Made by a program: the position numbers and the translations under genes. Shown here in pieces: positions 12,401 through 22,138 of a stretch of 64,000 nucleotides of DNA. Numbering within the stretch: position 1 is the first letter of the stretch; each line of letters opens with the position of its first letter. Location of the stretch: positions 35,887,990 through 35,951,989 of the forward strand of contig CAKAKS010000066.1 in the NCBI GenBank assembly GCA_916700875.1, in the 5' to 3' direction. The DNA is from Sebastes aleutianus (Eukaryota; Chordata; Actinopteri; Perciformes; Sebastidae). Under the pieces are notes generated by a model. That model saw only the letters and a program-made list of their open reading frames with translations. It was not told where the DNA came from and ran no database searches.

Positions 12401-15400
12401 GATCATTGAACAAGTTCAGATTTACAAATCCCTGGGTACTGTCATTGATAATAAGCTGACATTCATTGACAACACAGTGGCAACAACTGCACTTCCTCTG
12501 GGAAGCTCAACTCAACAGTTACCAGTAAGTCAATTTAAAGAAGTATTTATTAATGTATTTATTAATTTATTTATTAATTTTCTTTCTTCTTAGATTATTT
12601 TTTGGGCTTTTTAATGCCCAAAGAGAGAGATGGTTATGAAAGGGGTAGAGAGAGGGGTCGACATGCAGCAAAGGGCCACAAGTCAGATTTGAACCCTGGT
12701 CCGCTGCGGTAAGGACCTTGGTACATGGGGCGCCCCTGTTATTATCAATTTTAGATACATGTTATGGCATTTAAAAGCAAGATCATCAGGTGTGTCTTGG
12801 TATGTTATTTTGATATAACTTTATCCAATCTGAACCTAGTTTGAATCCCTTATTGAATCAATCTGTCATCAAATTTGAACATTTGTAACAAATGTTGACC
12901 TTAAACCCAAATGTTTAAAGCTGGGGTTTAAAGATGTTCTTCAAAAACATATTTTGTTACATTTATTGAAATTCTCATTATATCCCAACAGCAATCGATA
13001 AATAAGATGCTCTGACAAAATTTATGTTCACTTTATGTTCACGCTGAAGGGAGGCCTGAAGGGAGGCCTGAAGGCAGACCTGTAGGGACGTCAGTGTGGC
13101 CAACTTGGCAACTTTGTTGCTAGATTCAGCGACTTCTGGAGCTAGTGCTGCCACTTTCATAGGAACAGAGTTGGCAACACTGAGCTGGGTTTTACGCTTG
13201 CTAGTTTCTCAACATTATCAACCCTAGCTTTAATTGAAGACTTTTTGTTGGCAGAGAAGGCAGAAGCACTATAGTGTTGAGTGACAGTGTCATTTGTGAT
13301 CATATACCCTAAAACTGAGCAGGAGAAGATATGAAATGCTGAGTAATATGTACTTGACACATTTACAGCTGTAGATTACTCATTTGGCATACTTCATTTT
13401 CTATTCTTTTTCTTAACTATTTTGTTGATCAGCTTATTACATTGATTTGAAACTGATGTGAAGCAGGTAGTTTTTTTCTTTTCTTTTATTAAAGAAGAGT
13501 AGGGACTCTGTTGGTCTTTTTCAACTATAAAAACACCCAGTCCACTTGCAATATTAGAGTAATGTTACACAGTGAGGGGTCTCACGAATGAGCTTTGGCC
13601 GATTACATTAACCAGACAACAGCCACACAAGTTTTATCATGGCCTTTTGACAAGTAATGTACGCCATTAAGTTAATTGGCTACAGCTGTTATAATGTGCT
13701 GCCCACAAATTTTGTTATTTAAACCGGTGAGAAATAAAAATGATAAGAGTCACTGGTGTTAAGCTGAAAGTGTCAAGTCTTTTTTTATATTTTGTCAAGT
13801 CTGAAGTCATCAGATTCATGACTCATGTCCAAGTCATGTGACTCAAGCCCACACCTCTGGCGACTTCACTAGATGACAAGACTCCCGGAAGCAACGCACA
13901 GTCACTGTGCCCGGTGTTTGGTCACCAAGAAATAGCTTACCACAATTGGTTATTTTTACTTTTCTGTTTGTGTACTGATTAAACTAATGAGACACAGCTT
14001 GTTTAATAGTGAGCAAATTCAGTTTGGATTGAGCCAGACTAACCGTTTCCCACTGCTTCCAGTCTTAAAGGGGACATATCGTGCTCATTTTCAGGTTCAA
14101 CATGATTACATACTTTAATGTTTATTTTCCTCATACTGTCTGCTTGAATATACCTGTATTTACTCTCGGGCTGAAATGCTCCGTTTTAGTGCATTTCAAT
14201 GGAATTGCAACGGAATTGCAACGGAATTGCGTTGCTAGGCAACAGCTTGGGTCCATGTTTACGTTTTAAAACTGTTAAATGTTGTAAATATTGTATATTT
14301 GTGACATCACAAATGGACAGAAATCCTGACGGCTTGTTTCAAAAGCTCAGTTTCTAAATATGGGCTGTGTGTATTTCTATGGGACCTTTAATGCTAAGCT
14401 ATGCTAGCCATGTCTTGACTCCAGCTCTGCTGTTAACACACACACAAGATTGATCTCTATCTATCTTGTCACTTACCTTGTAATATAACTAGGAAAGAAA
14501 ACAAATAAGCGTATTTGAATGTTCCTTTAACAAACACGTGTATGTGATAAATCCTTGATGTTATTTCACTTCCTTTCTCCATGCAGGGAACCTGTTCATC
14601 TGCAGTGACCCAGCAGTTCACCTACATGCTGGTGAAAACGGGCACGATGGTCATGAAGGCCCAGTCCGACATGAAGGGTTACACACCAGGCCAGATCATC
14701 CAGGTGTTGGCCACCATTCACAACCAGTCTGGGAAGACCACAGACAACATGGCGGCCAGCCTGATGCAGGTAAACACTTCTTCTGACCAAACCTGTAAAG
14801 AGCATGTTCTGTTCAGGCTTACAGACCCAAATACACTGTATCAAAGAACAACCATTACTAATCTTAGTAATCCAAATCTCCCATTATAGGCCATCTATCT
14901 GCTTCTTCTGTTGCTGATTTCTCTATTTTACCTTTACCTTTGTGAAACATTCTTATGAAACAAATACAATCTACCATGAGATATCCAGCTAAAAGCTGTG
15001 CTTTATATTACCAATGGATCAATATGATTTTTAATGTGAAAGAAAGCCAAAGAGAATTACCACTAACTGTTTGCTAACAATTTTGCCATATCAGTTTATA
15101 AGGTGATTGATTATATGCCAATGTTGTATATGCAGATTTTTGTGGTGCCCACATGTGGCTGAAACATATTGAAACAGATTCAAATTAAAAGATTAGTACA
15201 AATGTACAAGTACAAATGCAGGACACATTAATAATTGAGGCTTCAGATAGCAGCTGGTTTTTCTATTGGCATAAAGCACAGTAATAAACCCTTGTGATTT
15301 TATATTGACTGCATTTGTATTCCCCCAGTCACCTTCATAAACTCTTCTCCACTTTATGAATCTCCATGTCCACGTGTGTTTTCAGAGAGTGACCTATGAG

Positions 15401-15972
15401 ACAAAGAGGCCCACCCACGATGTGAGGACGATAGCAGAGGTGGAGGGTGGTGTGGTGAAGGCTGGCAAGGAGGTGGAGTGGAAGGAACAGATCATCGTTC
15501 CTCCTCTTCCTCAGTCCTCCCTCGTTGGATGTGATCTTATAAAGATTGAATATTATGTCAAAGTAAGATATGCTCATCCTCTGTTACACTTTGAGCACTG
15601 TTTTCTTGTGAAGTGGTCACGTTTTGATTGTTGGACAGACAGTAGGACATTTGAAGACAACTTTTGAGGGACATCCATCGTTATAACCCCTTTCAGTCAT
15701 ACACCACCTTCTATAAATGTGGTAGAGATTCTACACGTTGGTCTCATGGCTGGACGAGTGCCCGAGTCACTTTTACAAAAACCTCCCAATGGCAATGTGA
15801 CTATTTGGGGCCTGTAATATTTCTGTAATATTTCTGAAATACTTCCAATATGGCACAAGGCTCTACTGAATGCATTACATTTACATGAATTTAAAGGCTA
15901 CCTGCACAAGATTAAATAAACCTAGACAGATTAAATGCACATTGTTTTTCTCCTAATTAAAAGTAGTATTTA

Positions 15973-16004
<32 letters not shown>

Positions 16005-18679
16005 CTATTATCATCTCTTATGCATATAGGAAATAATATCTTTAATAAATCATGAAACACTTTGAATTGGCCAATTTGAATTTTGAAATAGTTGAGGAGA
16101 TTCTTGTCATGTCAAATGTGGGATTAGTGTGTAACAGCCCCATCACATCACGGGGCAAGAGAGGTTTCTATATTAATATTGTACCTTTTTCCAACTGCAT
16201 GAATGAATGAAAATCCAGCAAAACACTTCTACACACATTCTATAGGCACAAGTATGAAATCAAGACAATATTTATAATATACGTGTACACGTATGTCTGT
16301 TGCAACTACTTGGTGAAATGCTCATGTTGCTTTTAGGGTGATGAAACATAGAAAGGGATCATTATTATTCATGTGTCCAGGGTTTCTTGTAGAACTCTAG
16401 CAGAGTGCTGTCTAGATTGGCTGCTCTAACACGTATTCATACTGTATTTAGTTATTTATGAGTTTTGGATTCTAAAGAATGAAAGAGAATCAAACACAAG
16501 ATTAGGTTGTGGGTATACATTCTGTATTCTTCCAGGAAATCTAACATTCTCTTTTCCTCTGCTTAATCAGGTCAGTTTAAAGTCTCCAGATGTCATGTTG
16601 ACGTTACCCATCCACATCGGGAACGTCTCACTGGACAAAAAACTGCACCCTTCCAAAAAAGCAACTCCTTCCTCCTCTGCTGCAGCTGAAGCTCCACAAG
16701 CATCTGCCGCTACCCCTAACATCTCCACCGATCCCACTCTGCCCCCTCGCCCTGCCCCAAAACCCGCTCCACGTCCCATCCCTCGCTCCAGGATGTCCTC
16801 CCATAACTCCCCCAGTGCTCCTCCAGCTGAGTACCACCAAGGAGCAGAGGGTGGGACTCCGATGACCGACGGCTTCCCCAACAAGCGCCAGTCTCAGCTG
16901 GTGTCGCCCAATGCCTTCAGCTATGCTCCCGGCCTCTTTTTCTCCCAGAACCAGCAGCACAATGAGCCCGGCACTGTCCCCAGCGAGCCTATGCCCAGTG
17001 GGTCCACAGGGGCCACACCACCTTACCCCCTTGAGAATGGTGCTAGCTCAATGCCAACACCACTCATCGTGCCTCCAGACTACGGCACCTCAGCTTATCC
17101 ACAAGGTCAGTTGGCACAAGCTTACTCTGTACCATCCAGGCTCTGCTCATGAATGTAGACTGGATCAGGATGTATGAAGAGAAGAAACACTGTAATTTAG
17201 GACTGATTTTAACACTTACTCATCATCTTTAAGGCACACAGCGCTGCGAGGCCAACCTTCTTTGCTGCAGCTTCAGTTTAGATATTAAAATATAAATGTA
17301 TAAAAAGCCTAAATACTTATTAAGTTGCCGGAAATGACAAGTAATATAGAAGTCAGTGCCATGTTTGCAGATCAGTGTTATGACTTTTCTTCCCAGGCAT
17401 TCTATCACAGATCTACATTTACACCTACAATCTATACAATCCACTACAACAGCTTTGCCATAAATTTGACCTCTACGAAGCTTTTAATGTTTAGTTAATT
17501 ACCTTGTGCCTAAAGTTGACAAAACATTTGAAAAACCACCTAAAACGGGTTCAGCTCCAAAAACCCTATTTCCTACATTTCTCATGATGTAACTTGATGC
17601 TCTTTTTTTGACTTTCCCTCCATTCTTATAGGATCCTGACATGGATCAAATTAGTTAATTGTTATTAATTTTAGGTGACATGCATCATTTCAGTAAGATC
17701 AACTTTATCAGACACTCATTTCTTTTCTTGGAGCTTTTTTAGACCCAGTATTCCCCTCTGCAAATCCTTACTTTATTTTAATTGTGTGCAAGTAAGGGTG
17801 TAATTTCCACTGGGGAGGGTAGTCTTGATAAGACAGGTGAAGCCTTCCAGTCTGAAAGGAATTCCTGCAGACATTCAATCAAACTTTATTTATATAGAAC
17901 AAGTTATACTTCAAATAGAACTGAAGTGAAGCTGAAGTGCTGAACATAGAGTTATAAAGAACAAAATAAATGTTTAAATTAATGTAGACATTTAAATGAG
18001 TAGAATAAAGTAGAATGGAATAAAACTGTTAACTAGATAAAAGCCATGCTAAAAATAATTGTTTTTTTAAACATATCCACACTCTTTGCTCCCCTTAGGT
18101 CCTCCGGCAGGCCGGTCCACAGGCTCGGGCCATAGTGGCTAAAAGCGGCCTTGCCGTGGGTCTTAGACTGGACCCTAGGAACAACTAACAGACAACTATT
18201 AGTGGACCTGAGGGATGTAGTGGGTACATATCTTATAACCATGTCAGACAAGTATCGGGAGCAAGACCGTTTAGTTTGTAGACCAATAAAATAATCTTAA
18301 AATCAATTCTAAAAATAATATTACTCAGGGCTGGAAAAGGGTACTGCTAATTTAGTTTTTTGGAAAAAAATATATACTGTATATTTCTATTTACAGTTAA
18401 TATTCTCCTAAAAAGATGCTACAGATTGGGTCAGATAGTACAGGCAGCACAGAGGTAGGTCCTTGTAGAAAAGACACACGTTTAACATGATCTGTCAGAC
18501 AGTATCAGGCATCTATGAAGAAAACTACACATCATTTCAAGTTGGGTTAGTGCATAAACAATATCCAATATTTATTTGCAAGGTCTTGCAATCTTTTTTT
18601 TTATTTCATTCTTCATAGTTCTGATAGTTAGTATAGTATAGTGTGTGTGTGTTTTAATACAGTATATATATATATACTG

Positions 18680-18732
<53 letters not shown>

Positions 18733-18759
18733 GTATATATACATATATATATATATGTA

Positions 18760-18797
<38 letters not shown>

Positions 18798-18851
18798 TAT
18801 ATGTGTGTGTGTCTGTCTGTCTGTATAAATATGTGTATATATGTACATACA

Positions 18852-18890
<39 letters not shown>

Positions 18891-19253
18891 GGAGCTTATA
18901 TACTGGAGCTAGAAAGTTCATGCTGGTTCTGATAGAAAGGTGTCAGAACACACAGTGAGGAGCAGTTTGTTGCGTATGGGGCTGCGTAGCCACAGACCGG
19001 TCAGGGTGCCCACGCTGACCTTATGTTATGGCTGATCAGTGTATATATACAGTATCTATATACACTGTATATAACTGTATATATCAGTTTGTGAGTGTGT
19101 TTACACATTACACATGTCTCATGCTCTTGCTGATGACATCACATGTGGAAAGTGTGATATGTAACAGAGAGTTTGTGTAAGAACCAGCTGGTCTGATGGT
19201 GACTGTCTGTTACAGAGGCTCCTCCTTCTTATGATGAGAGCTGCAACACATGA
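2798..19253 (+). CDS. arrdc1: arrestin domain-containing protein 1 (3' part, seven exons)
   Basis: Exons: 2798-2908, 3326-3376, 11705-11859, 14587-14769, 15386-15562, 16571-17105 and 19216-19253 (stop TGA 19251-19253). All junctions are GT-AG and phases agree, giving 416 residues. The start and first coding exon lie upstream of the window. ARRDC1 is a plasma-membrane alpha-arrestin that recruits NEDD4-family ligases and TSG101 and drives budding of ARMM microvesicles. The N-terminal part matches the arrestin fold of the human protein: NDTAWTVEEQYFNS, TAPTSFEG, HDVRTIAEVEG, then LP/IGN in the fourth strand region. The tail is Pro/Ser-rich and carries PSAP (16811-16822), PPDY (17072-17083) and terminal PPSY (19221-19232), the TSG101- and WW-binding motifs. 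Intron 3377-11704 is unusually long and full of transposons. I cannot tell whether this is the a or b paralogue. Confidence 0.93.
3377..4100 (+). other. arrdc1 long intron, start
   Basis: Start of the 8.3-kb intron after the donor GTAGGA at 3377. I see no gene, RNA or known repeat here. Short ORFs on both strands have no domain signature. Confidence 0.5.
4105..5460. mobile_element. candidate non-autonomous DNA element with short degenerate inverted ends
   Basis: The left edge contains GGGTTGGGTGATAT followed by GATACGATATCG. The right edge (about 5385-5460) contains ACGATAATCTCG then ATATTACCCAAGCC, whose complement (GGCTTGGGTAATAT) resembles the left edge. No clean target duplication was found. 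The interior has a (CA)n tract and no transposase. Boundaries are uncertain; it may be two unrelated fragments. Confidence 0.35.
5092..5133. repeat. (CA)n microsatellite
   Basis: About 21 perfect CA dinucleotides, followed by a CT-rich stretch, inside the long arrdc1 intron. The Val-Cys run of a minus-strand ORF across it is a repeat artefact. Confidence 0.9.
5801..6020. mobile_element. short inverted-repeat element (MITE-like)
   Basis: The left end CTGTGTCCGAAATCGCATAC (5801-5820) is mirrored on the right by the complement of GCATGGCATTTCGGACGCAA (5998-6017). This gives inverted ends sharing GTCCGAAAT and CAT. The ~220-bp interior has no reading frame. I recall this GTCCGAAAT end as common in fish genomes; the superfamily is not certain. 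Confidence 0.6.
6423..6565. repeat. fish retroposon 3' end with (GATA)n tail
   Basis: A (GATA)n run at about 6431-6460 abuts TAACTTTATTGATCCCGAGG, a sequence I recognise as a common teleost non-LTR retroposon 3' end. It is in inverse orientation, so the tail is at the left. It is truncated and non-coding. Confidence 0.6.
6566..7110. mobile_element. partial copy of the TTAA element family also at 38311-39722
   Basis: The sequence from ACACCTGTGGCCGTGA through the 'AACAGTGAGGCGACACACG' block to the 'GTCTGAGTGAAGGCAGGCAG' block is highly similar to both copies at 38311-39000 and 38997-39722. Here the left terminus is replaced by the GATA-tailed retroposon, and the right terminal motif is missing. 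Short ORFs in it have no recognisable domain. Confidence 0.75.
7111..7600 (+). repeat. repeat-derived sequence ending in a SINE-like 3' tail
   Basis: The last ~90 bases (AGTGTAAAAGTGCTTTGAGT, then AAGCGCTATATAAATGC and TCCATTTACCATCCATTTA) match the 3' end of the SINE at 10185-10497. The 5' part carries a plus-strand ORF of 119 codons (7184-7543) running into that tail. It has no known domain and is probably chance. Confidence 0.55.
7601..8328 (+). other. unassigned intronic sequence
   Basis: Non-coding DNA of the long arrdc1 intron. No gene, RNA or clear repeat family was recognised; there is a short GTGTGTGTG run near 7700. Confidence 0.4.
8329..8359. repeat. perfect 13-bp hairpin of tRNA-arm-like sequence
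   Basis: AGCTCTACCACTG (8329-8341) and its exact inverse complement (8347-8359) are separated by five bases. The arm looks like the D-arm region of a tRNA or SINE head (GCTCTACC/GGTAGAGC), here present in both orientations. Confidence 0.8.
8430..9440 (+). pseudogene. DIRS-type retrotransposon pol fragment (reverse transcriptase and RNase H)
   Basis: The first frame (about 8440-8957) reads FTTIDLKDAYFHVE, FTFQGIAYKYNRLPFGYS and a YFDDLI box corresponding to the Y-x-DD catalytic motif of reverse transcriptase. After a frame change, 9078-9434 reads SMDASLMGWGRT, HINLLDLQTVFLVL and VRTNNHTTW, the RNase H pattern of DIRS elements (the family usually has a TDN-like motif where this has TNN). A local expansion of CTGCACCCACAGCG-like units (8615-8680) disrupts the RT. 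The tyrosine recombinase region is not seen. It is a dead copy in arrdc1 intron 3. Confidence 0.8.
9441..10080 (+). mobile_element. DIRS element 3' and terminal region
   Basis: Downstream of the RNase H remnant the sequence stays GC-rich. It ends with ACGAAGGTTGCGATATTGTA, then ACCCTAGTTCTATAAGCAC and GACGGAGCCCTCT, a terminal motif I associate with fish DIRS elements. It contains an 18-bp perfect hairpin (9600-9640). Several overlapping short ORFs (9574-9893, 9922-10278) show no protein domain. Confidence 0.55.
9600..9640. repeat. perfect 18-bp inverted repeat, 5-base loop
   Basis: ATCCAAGAAACGCCTGGC at 9600-9617 is followed by ATGCC and the exact reverse complement at 9623-9640. It lies inside the DIRS remnant and would form a very stable hairpin. 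Confidence 0.95.
10185..10497 (+). mobile_element. tRNA-derived SINE
   Basis: The head contains a B-box (GGTTCGATCCC, 10232-10242) preceded by a degenerate A-box region. The body includes ATGAATGGGTGTGTGAATGG, and the 3' end GTGCTTTGAGTGGTCGGAAG runs to a (CCATTTA)n-like tail. A related truncated head is at 48755-48905, and the same 3' end is at 7515-7600. Confidence 0.75.
10498..11240 (+). other. unassigned sequence of the long arrdc1 intron
   Basis: AT-rich intronic DNA. I recognise no coding segment, RNA gene or repeat. Confidence 0.45.
11241..11405 (-). mobile_element. SINE-like element, minus strand
   Basis: Read on the minus strand it begins GGAGCGCCTTGGTAGCAAAG, has GTTACAGTGCATGCC, a CTCTCTCTCCCCCCATTTCA body and a CAAATAAAGG plus A-rich tail. 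The body resembles the elements at 12601-12741 and 46700-46914, so the three look like one family. Confidence 0.6.
12050..12520 (+). pseudogene. LINE reverse-transcriptase fragment
   Basis: Broken frames give GIVGWILDFLVDRSQCVRLN, then ILYTDDC and KLADD-like and FNELWFRI-like pieces. This is the order of the RT thumb region of L2/Rex-type LINEs (…WI..FL.DR.Q.V…LYT.DC…). Several stops interrupt it. It lies in the intron before arrdc1 exon 14587-14769. Confidence 0.65.
12601..12741 (-). mobile_element. tRNA-derived SINE, minus strand
   Basis: The minus strand reads GGGGCGCCCCATGTACC, then a degenerate B-box (GGTTCAAATCT), CTTTGCTGCATGTCGACC, a CTCTCTC tract and an AT-rich tail. It resembles the copies at 11241-11405 and 46700-46914. 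Confidence 0.65.
12742..14064 (+). other. arrdc1 intron, mostly unassigned
   Basis: Non-coding. At 13050-13075 there is a short tandem GGGAGGCCTGAA. At about 13770-13860 there is a repeat-like block rich in AAGTC/TGACTC (CATGACTCATGTCCAAGTCA, ending CCCACACCTCTGG). I associate that block with a fish DNA-transposon end, at low confidence. Nothing else was recognised. Confidence 0.4.
14065..14530. mobile_element. TTAA-flanked non-autonomous element
   Basis: It begins TTAAAGGGGACATATCGTGC at a TTAA (14065-14068) and ends ATTTGAATGTTCCTTTAA at a TTAA (14527-14530). The ends form a short inverted repeat (TTAAAGG..ACAT), and the outer TTAA duplication is the hallmark of piggyBac-like insertion. 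It contains a triplicated ACGGAATTGC at 14200-14230 and no transposase. It sits just upstream of an arrdc1 exon. Confidence 0.55.
14770..15385 (+). other. arrdc1 intron, nothing recognised
   Basis: Between the donor after CTGATGCAG and the acceptor TTTTCAG. AT-rich, with no repeat or gene identified. Confidence 0.5.
15563..16570 (+). other. arrdc1 intron with (ATT)n microsatellite
   Basis: Holds an (ATT)n tract at about 15972-16002 and otherwise unremarkable AT-rich sequence up to the acceptor TTAATCAG. Confidence 0.55.
17878..18260 (-). pseudogene. LINE 3' fragment with RT C-terminus, minus strand
   Basis: A 72-codon minus-strand frame (18033-18251) reads LRSTNSCLLVVPRVQSKTHG, AFSHYGPSLW and GLPEDLR. 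This matches the C-terminal end of LINE reverse transcriptases (…LRS….LVVPR….AFS..APKLWN.LP..LR…). The 3' flank runs to CAAACTTTATTTATATAG at 17880-17897, a usual LINE 3' end in fish. It is truncated and sits in the last arrdc1 intron. Confidence 0.75.
18660..18885. repeat. compound (TA)n/(CA)n/(ATGT)n microsatellite
   Basis: Alternating TA, CA and GTAT runs cover about 225 bases. Overlapping Tyr/Ile/His-rich frames on both strands come only from the repeat. Confidence 0.9.
18955..19080. repeat. short repeat-derived segment
   Basis: TGGGGCTGCGTAGCCACAGA and CGGTCAGGGTGCCCACGCTG form a block that I associate with a widespread fish retroposon. It is followed by palindromic TATATACAGTATCTATATAC-type sequence. 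The call is tentative. Confidence 0.4.
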
Positions 19254-20370
19254 AGTGGATGAAGAACTAGCAACCTCCCACCAGGATCCCCGTCAATTCA
19301 CTCTGATGTCAAACAAAATGTTGTCCTGCCATTTGAAAAGGTTGTAACTAACTTAGACACAGAGGAAAGCTAATGTGAGCTGGTATGATGAGGCTATTTT
19401 AGGGCCTAAGTCTCCAGCTTTCTGAATGTAAGAATCAGCATTTTGAATTGAAATGAAAGTGGATTGACTTGTAGTATCTTCACTAACCTAATGGGGGTTA
19501 TTCTCTCCTTCAAACCAGCCACAGCCAATCAATACTGTCTGACCATTTTTGGTATACTTTTAGCACTTTGAATGAAAGACGAGGGGAATATGCAGAATAG
19601 ACTTGTCTGTTCTGTGTACAGAGCAGGAGTCATGTTTTCAGTGATAATGTTTTCAGGCATCTGTGATGTCAAGTTCTAAAGTTTTATGTATGAAAACCTG
19701 TGTAAAAGAAACCCTCTCATCTTCTATTTAGTCTAATATCCTTTTTTTAGAAGCCTAATAAGAAATGAACCTGTAGCATTTTTTTTATTGGTAACAGGTG
19801 AAATCATCTTTATTTTTATGTTTGAATATTTAAGAGTGGATTAAATGGTTTGTTTGGAACAATCTTTTTTTATTGCCTTTGATCAGGAGTTTTCAGTTTT
19901 ATGATGATAATGAACAATCCAGATATTGCCATATAGAGCTTTGTAAAGATATAATGCATGATCTAGTATAGCCTCTTAAGATTTCTGCCATGTTTAATCA
20001 TCTGTTACTTTCATGTCCATAAACTGTGTTGTAATGACTGTTGACCTGCTTAGAGAAATGGTGTTTTGTCGTGTATTCTGCTTCCCCTGCTGAATGTGTG
20101 TTGGTTCTGTATACGTCAGACACCCCTTCTCGGTCTGATTTCTTTCAAGAGTTGGGCAATGATGCAACATCACTGGGATTTGAGCTTTTCTTTGGCCCCC
20201 CATTGATGTAGTTCACATCATATATATTAATCATAGAGTTTTGTGAATAAGTTTAATATTTCTTGATCAAGTTAAATCCATCAAACATGCAGAAAGAATA
20301 TTATGTTTATTTATTGTTTGAGTTTTTTCCAACTGCTGTCTGGATTTCAATAAATCTTTTAAAACCACTT
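19254..20370 (+). other. arrdc1: arrdc1 3' UTR with polyadenylation signal
   Basis: About 1.1 kb follow the stop codon. AATAAA at 20349-20354 is the best candidate polyadenylation signal. No ORF in this span looks real. Confidence 0.55.
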
Positions 20371-20526
20371 TGTGTCAACAGTTTCATATGTCTGACTCTG
20401 GCAGTGGGAGGGTGTTTGTGTTCTTACTTCATAAACACCCAGTTCTGCTTTCTGATGCTGTTAAAGTAGACACTTGATGTTTTTAAAGGGATGGTACTTT
20501 ACTAAATAGTAATGTGCATATTAATA

Positions 20527-20790
20527 GCACAGCAAGAGAGTCACAGATTCAAACCTGGCGCTTCTGTGTGGAGTCTGCATGTTCTCCCCGTGTTAGCGTT
20601 AGGGTTCTCTCCACAGTCCAAACACATGCAGGTTCATTGTTGACTCTAAATGTCCCGTAGGTGTGAATGTGAGTGTGAATGGTTGTCTGTCTCTCTCTAT
20701 GTGTCGATCGGTCCATTGTTTCTTTTTCTAAATTGACGCTGGGCTGATGATGATTGAGATCTGTCTGGATCTGCCACCCCCTGTATCTCT
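20527..20790 (+). mobile_element. L2/V-SINE-like 3' fragment
   Basis: GAGTCTGCATGTTCTCCCCG, ACAGTCCAAACACATGCAGG and TGAATGTGAGTGTGAATGG are the hallmark strings of the conserved L2-type 3' region shared by many fish SINEs and LINEs. Both ends are truncated. Confidence 0.7.
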
Positions 20791-20792
20791 CG

Positions 20793-21592
20793 GGCCCTGT
20801 TCAGACCTGGTATTAACATATGTCCTCAGTGATCGGATCACAAGTGGACGGCTTTAAGTACAGGTATGAACGCACTCAAGACGCATTGAGGACGCATTGA
20901 GATCGGATCTTTCAGACCACATTCAGAGGTGGTCTGGGCCACATATGGACACATTCTTTTAGCAGTGTGTACACGAATGTGTCTTGGGCCACATTAACCG
21001 CGGGGTCTCTGTGCTCCTCAGGTGAATAGACAGGCAGATACAGAGCCTCGCAGCATGGAAACGGCTTCTGTGCTCTACTGTATCTTGTTGGTACAACTGT
21101 ATTTTATTAAAATATATCTTGTTTATAGGCTACATATCTACAGACTATCAGACTAGGCATGCAAAGTGCATTATTATCATACTGTCAGAGATGTGTCTGT
21201 GTGTTTGATCCGCTTGCTTTGCACGGAGCTGACAGCCGCACGCTCTCTGTCCTGCCCGGCTCTCTGAAGCTCTGTACCTGGTAAAGGCAGCGGTGTCCCC
21301 GGGGACCGCCGGTACAATAACCCTTTATTTTGATGTTAATACAATGGACCCAAATTCACGAATATGTAGGATATTACTACTGACATTCCTGTAATATTAC
21401 GTCGCAACGGCTGCTGTATCAGCCATGTGTTTACTACGTGTTTTATTGCATATAGAGCAGGGAAGTGAGATCGGATCACAAGTGGTCACTCCAGACGCAT
21501 TCTAATGCCAGGTGTGAACAGAGGTACTTAGAGCTGTCTACTTGTGATCCGATCACTGAGGACGCATGTTAATACCAGGTCTGAATAGGGCC
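20793..21592. mobile_element. 800-bp non-autonomous element with ~55-bp inverted ends
   Basis: GGCCCTGTTCAGACCTGGTA (20793-20812) continues through CCTCAGTGATCGGATCACAA and is mirrored almost base for base by 21538-21592. Related sub-terminal copies of GATCGGATC/GACGCATT lie inside (20873-20910 and 21470-21505). There is no transposase frame and no clean target duplication. It lies in the arrdc1-anapc7 intergenic space. Confidence 0.8.
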
Positions 21593-22138
21593 TCAGTGGA
21601 TACTCAGTGAAGAGTTCCCGCGTACCTGATAACGGATGATTTCCACCTGTGTCAGGGGGTGTGAGGAGAGGGGGGTGTGGGGAGGGGCGCAGGAACAAAA
21701 GGTAAGGATTGAACAGCCTCGCGGCGCGTGAGAGAGACTGAACTGTTTTGGGCTGTGGCTGGCACGGTGGTGGGTGGGTGCTGTTCGCAACTTTTAGTGT
21801 TGCTGGCAGTGAAGACAGCAAGCAGGGAGTCCTTTCCTGTGTTAGGAGGGGAGGCTGGATGCCTCCTTTAGATGGACCAGGGACTAGTAGATGCCTTTGC
21901 CTGGGCTGCACGGTGCTGAATCTTCTTCACTCAACGCATCACCTCACGCCATACCGAGCAGGCTGCCTGCTGCCGCTGCTGGGTATTCTTGCCGCTGCTC
22001 GTGTGCGTAGACGCCGCATCGACTCCTGGATCGTACGTCAACGTGGGCGCCACATTGGACCGGGCAAGACTGGCCTGTAACCCTATACAAGTGAACAGGG
22101 GAGCTGCCGTTTTTCTGGATAAAAAGCACCAGTAGTTA
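21593..22138. other. unassigned GC-richer intergenic block
   Basis: Open frames exist on both strands (127 codons minus at 21528-21911, 110 codons plus at 21748-22080), but neither shows a domain or splice context. The ending GCGCCACATTGGACCGGGC looks repeat-derived. Confidence 0.35.

Noticed and set aside
14596..14844. Minus-strand 82-codon ORF
   Set aside because: Antisense shadow of an arrdc1 exon.
16567..16960. Minus-strand ORFs of 105 and 110 codons
   Set aside because: Antisense shadows of the Pro/Ser-rich arrdc1 exon.
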